The translations under genes were made by a program, and so were the position numbers. Shown here one piece after another: positions 5,871-6,631 of a stretch of DNA of 6,631 nucleotides (position 1 is its first letter; the number at the start of each line of letters is the position of its first letter). Where the stretch lies: NCBI GenBank assembly GCA_030603485.1, contig JAUVXS010000097.1, positions 1 through 6,631 of the forward strand, in the 5' to 3' direction. Source of the stretch: Dehalococcoidia bacterium. Lineage in GTDB: Bacteria; Chloroflexota; Dehalococcoidia; GIF9; AB-539-J10. A model generated the notes under the pieces. That model was not told where the DNA came from. It saw only the letters and a program-made list of their open reading frames with translations, and did not search any database.

Positions 5871-6500
5871 TTATCCTCGAGCAACCAGGACTTTCACACG
5901 TTTCAGCCGTGCTTTCTCTTCTCTATCTCTTTCCTCAAACTTCATATTTAAGTACTTTATCGTCACCTGTAGTCCCGGGATTACTATATATTCTAGAGCA
6001 TTGGTTATCCTTTTTGTCCTATTTATTTCCATTGCCAGTAATTCAAAATTCCTCTGAAGCTCAGCTAATTCTACAATAGCTCTAAGAGATTCTTCAGATA
6101 GCTGTGCTGCACGGTCCAACCACGAGGAGGTATCAACCAGATTATACCCTCTCATTGGCTTTCCATTGTCGATTAGCTCAAAAGACGGAATTCGCACACC
6201 TGCTATGTTTCTTGAGCCAGCGGTGACTTTTAAATCAGCCTCAGTGGCTATGAGTTCCTTTTCCATGGCTATATACCCATGATACCCAGCGGCGATTGAT
6301 AGCGCCTTATAAAGTCTGGATGATTCATCAAGTAGTTTTCTTTTAGCTTCCACTGTATCCCTCGCTGTCTGTAGGAATTCCATGGTTAGTATGGAAAGTC
6401 TGTCCTTTACTATCTTTTGTACTCTTTGGGCCAAGGAAAGCCTGCGCTTTAGTTTTACCAGCTCGATTTTTGTAGGTCTAACTTTAATTAATTCCGGCAT
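5871..6500 (-). CDS. ntpD: A/V-type ATPase subunit D (central stalk)
   Basis: This 209-residue protein has the features of A/V-type ATPase subunit D, the central rotor shaft that turns inside the A3B3 head and links it to the membrane ring. The N-terminal helix begins with PTKIELVKLKRRLSLAQR (9-26) and the long C-terminal helix contains RTKRITNALEYIVIPGL (about 161-177) followed by TIKYLNMKFEERDREE. Together these two termini form the rotor coiled coil; the more variable middle (about 80-130) forms the globular part. Length is normal for the family. The start ATG at 6498-6500 is fixed by the conserved PT-K-L opening; the ribosome binding site is weak (AGGG close to the ATG). It follows the subunit B gene by 17 nt, the usual B-D order. 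Such enzymes can make ATP or pump H+ or Na+; the ion cannot be told without the K and I subunits, which lie outside the window. Confidence 0.96.
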   Translation of the reverse strand: MPELIKVRPTKIELVKLKRRLSLAQRVQKIVKDRLSILTMEFLQTARDTVEAKRKLLDESSRLYKALSIAAGYHGYIAMEKELIATEADLKVTAGSRNIAGVRIPSFELIDNGKPMRGYNLVDTSSWLDRAAQLSEESLRAIVELAELQRNFELLAMEINRTKRITNALEYIVIPGLQVTIKYLNMKFEERDREEKARLKRVKVLVARG

Positions 6501-6517
6501 TTTCCCTGCACCTACTT

Positions 6518-6631
6518 CTACTTCCGATACTTGGGAAGATACTTCTTGATGAACTCCTCTTTAATTAATTTCAAGTCTTCTTCGGGCAGTGCTGAAAATA
6601 GTCCCCAAGCTATATCCAGGGTGTTTTCTAC
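6518..6631 (-). CDS. ntpB: A/V-type ATPase subunit B, C-terminal end (cut by window edge)
   Basis: The minus strand from the right edge encodes 37 residues ending in TAG at 6518-6520. The sequence TLDIAWGLFSALPEEDLKLI followed by a KKYLPKY tail matches the extreme C-terminus of A/V-type ATPase subunit B, the non-catalytic nucleotide-binding head subunit. Its place directly before subunit D supports this. Everything upstream, including the nucleotide-binding region, is outside the window. A second in-frame TAG follows two codons after the first. Confidence 0.85.
   Translation of the reverse strand, partial: VENTLDIAWGLFSALPEEDLKLIKEEFIKKYLPKYRK

Noticed and set aside
5854..6057. Plus-strand 67-codon frame rich in Phe and Ser
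   Set aside because: It is antisense to ATPase subunit D and the start of the DUF61-like gene; the hydrophobic look comes from the reverse complement of charged coiled-coil codons.

Overview
The window looks like part of an anaerobic bacterial chromosome. A bacterial-type S16 ribosomal protein sits beside a KhpA-like KH protein, an archaeal/vacuolar-type (A/V-type) ATPase operon, an acyl-CoA dehydrogenase and a heterodimeric ABC exporter. This mixture would fit a Dehalococcoidia-like member of the Chloroflexota. That placement is inferred from gene content only, since no rRNA or other strong taxonomic marker is present. All confidently identified genes lie on the minus strand, so transcription runs from the right edge to the left edge.

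Right end (about 5390-6631): the tail of an A/V-type ATPase operon. It holds the last 37 codons of subunit B (cut by the window edge), complete subunit D, and a protein that resembles the mainly archaeal DUF61/UPF0216 family. The spacers are 17 and 4 nt, so this is one transcription unit.

Middle right (4762-5315): rpsP (bS16) and khpA, 16 nt apart, under their own near-consensus promoter. That promoter leaves almost no 5' leader. The rimM and trmD genes that often follow this pair are absent.

Centre (769-4429): two ABC exporter half-transporters in tandem, 42 nt apart. They are complementary: the first gene (2641-4386) has Asp at the catalytic Glu position but an intact LSGGQ signature, and the second (769-2598) has the catalytic Glu but an LSAGQ signature. 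This is the expected pattern for a heterodimer with one degenerate and one working ATP site. The first gene also appears to be transcribed with almost no leader.

Left end (1-487): the N-terminal third of an acyl-CoA dehydrogenase, running off the window. It has a TTGACA/TATAAT promoter and a strong Shine-Dalgarno site.

The two larger gaps (403-768 and 4387-4761) flank the exporter operon and are not empty. Each carries a plus-strand open frame with the same 20-codon block, containing SLLEK and QGCGH. The two copies differ mostly at third codon positions and keep 13 of 20 residues, which indicates selection on a peptide. I do not recognise this family. The left copy has a good ribosome binding site and may be a real small gene. 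The right copy has no convincing start and runs on antisense through khpA, so it may be a remnant. This is the least explained and most interesting signal in the window.
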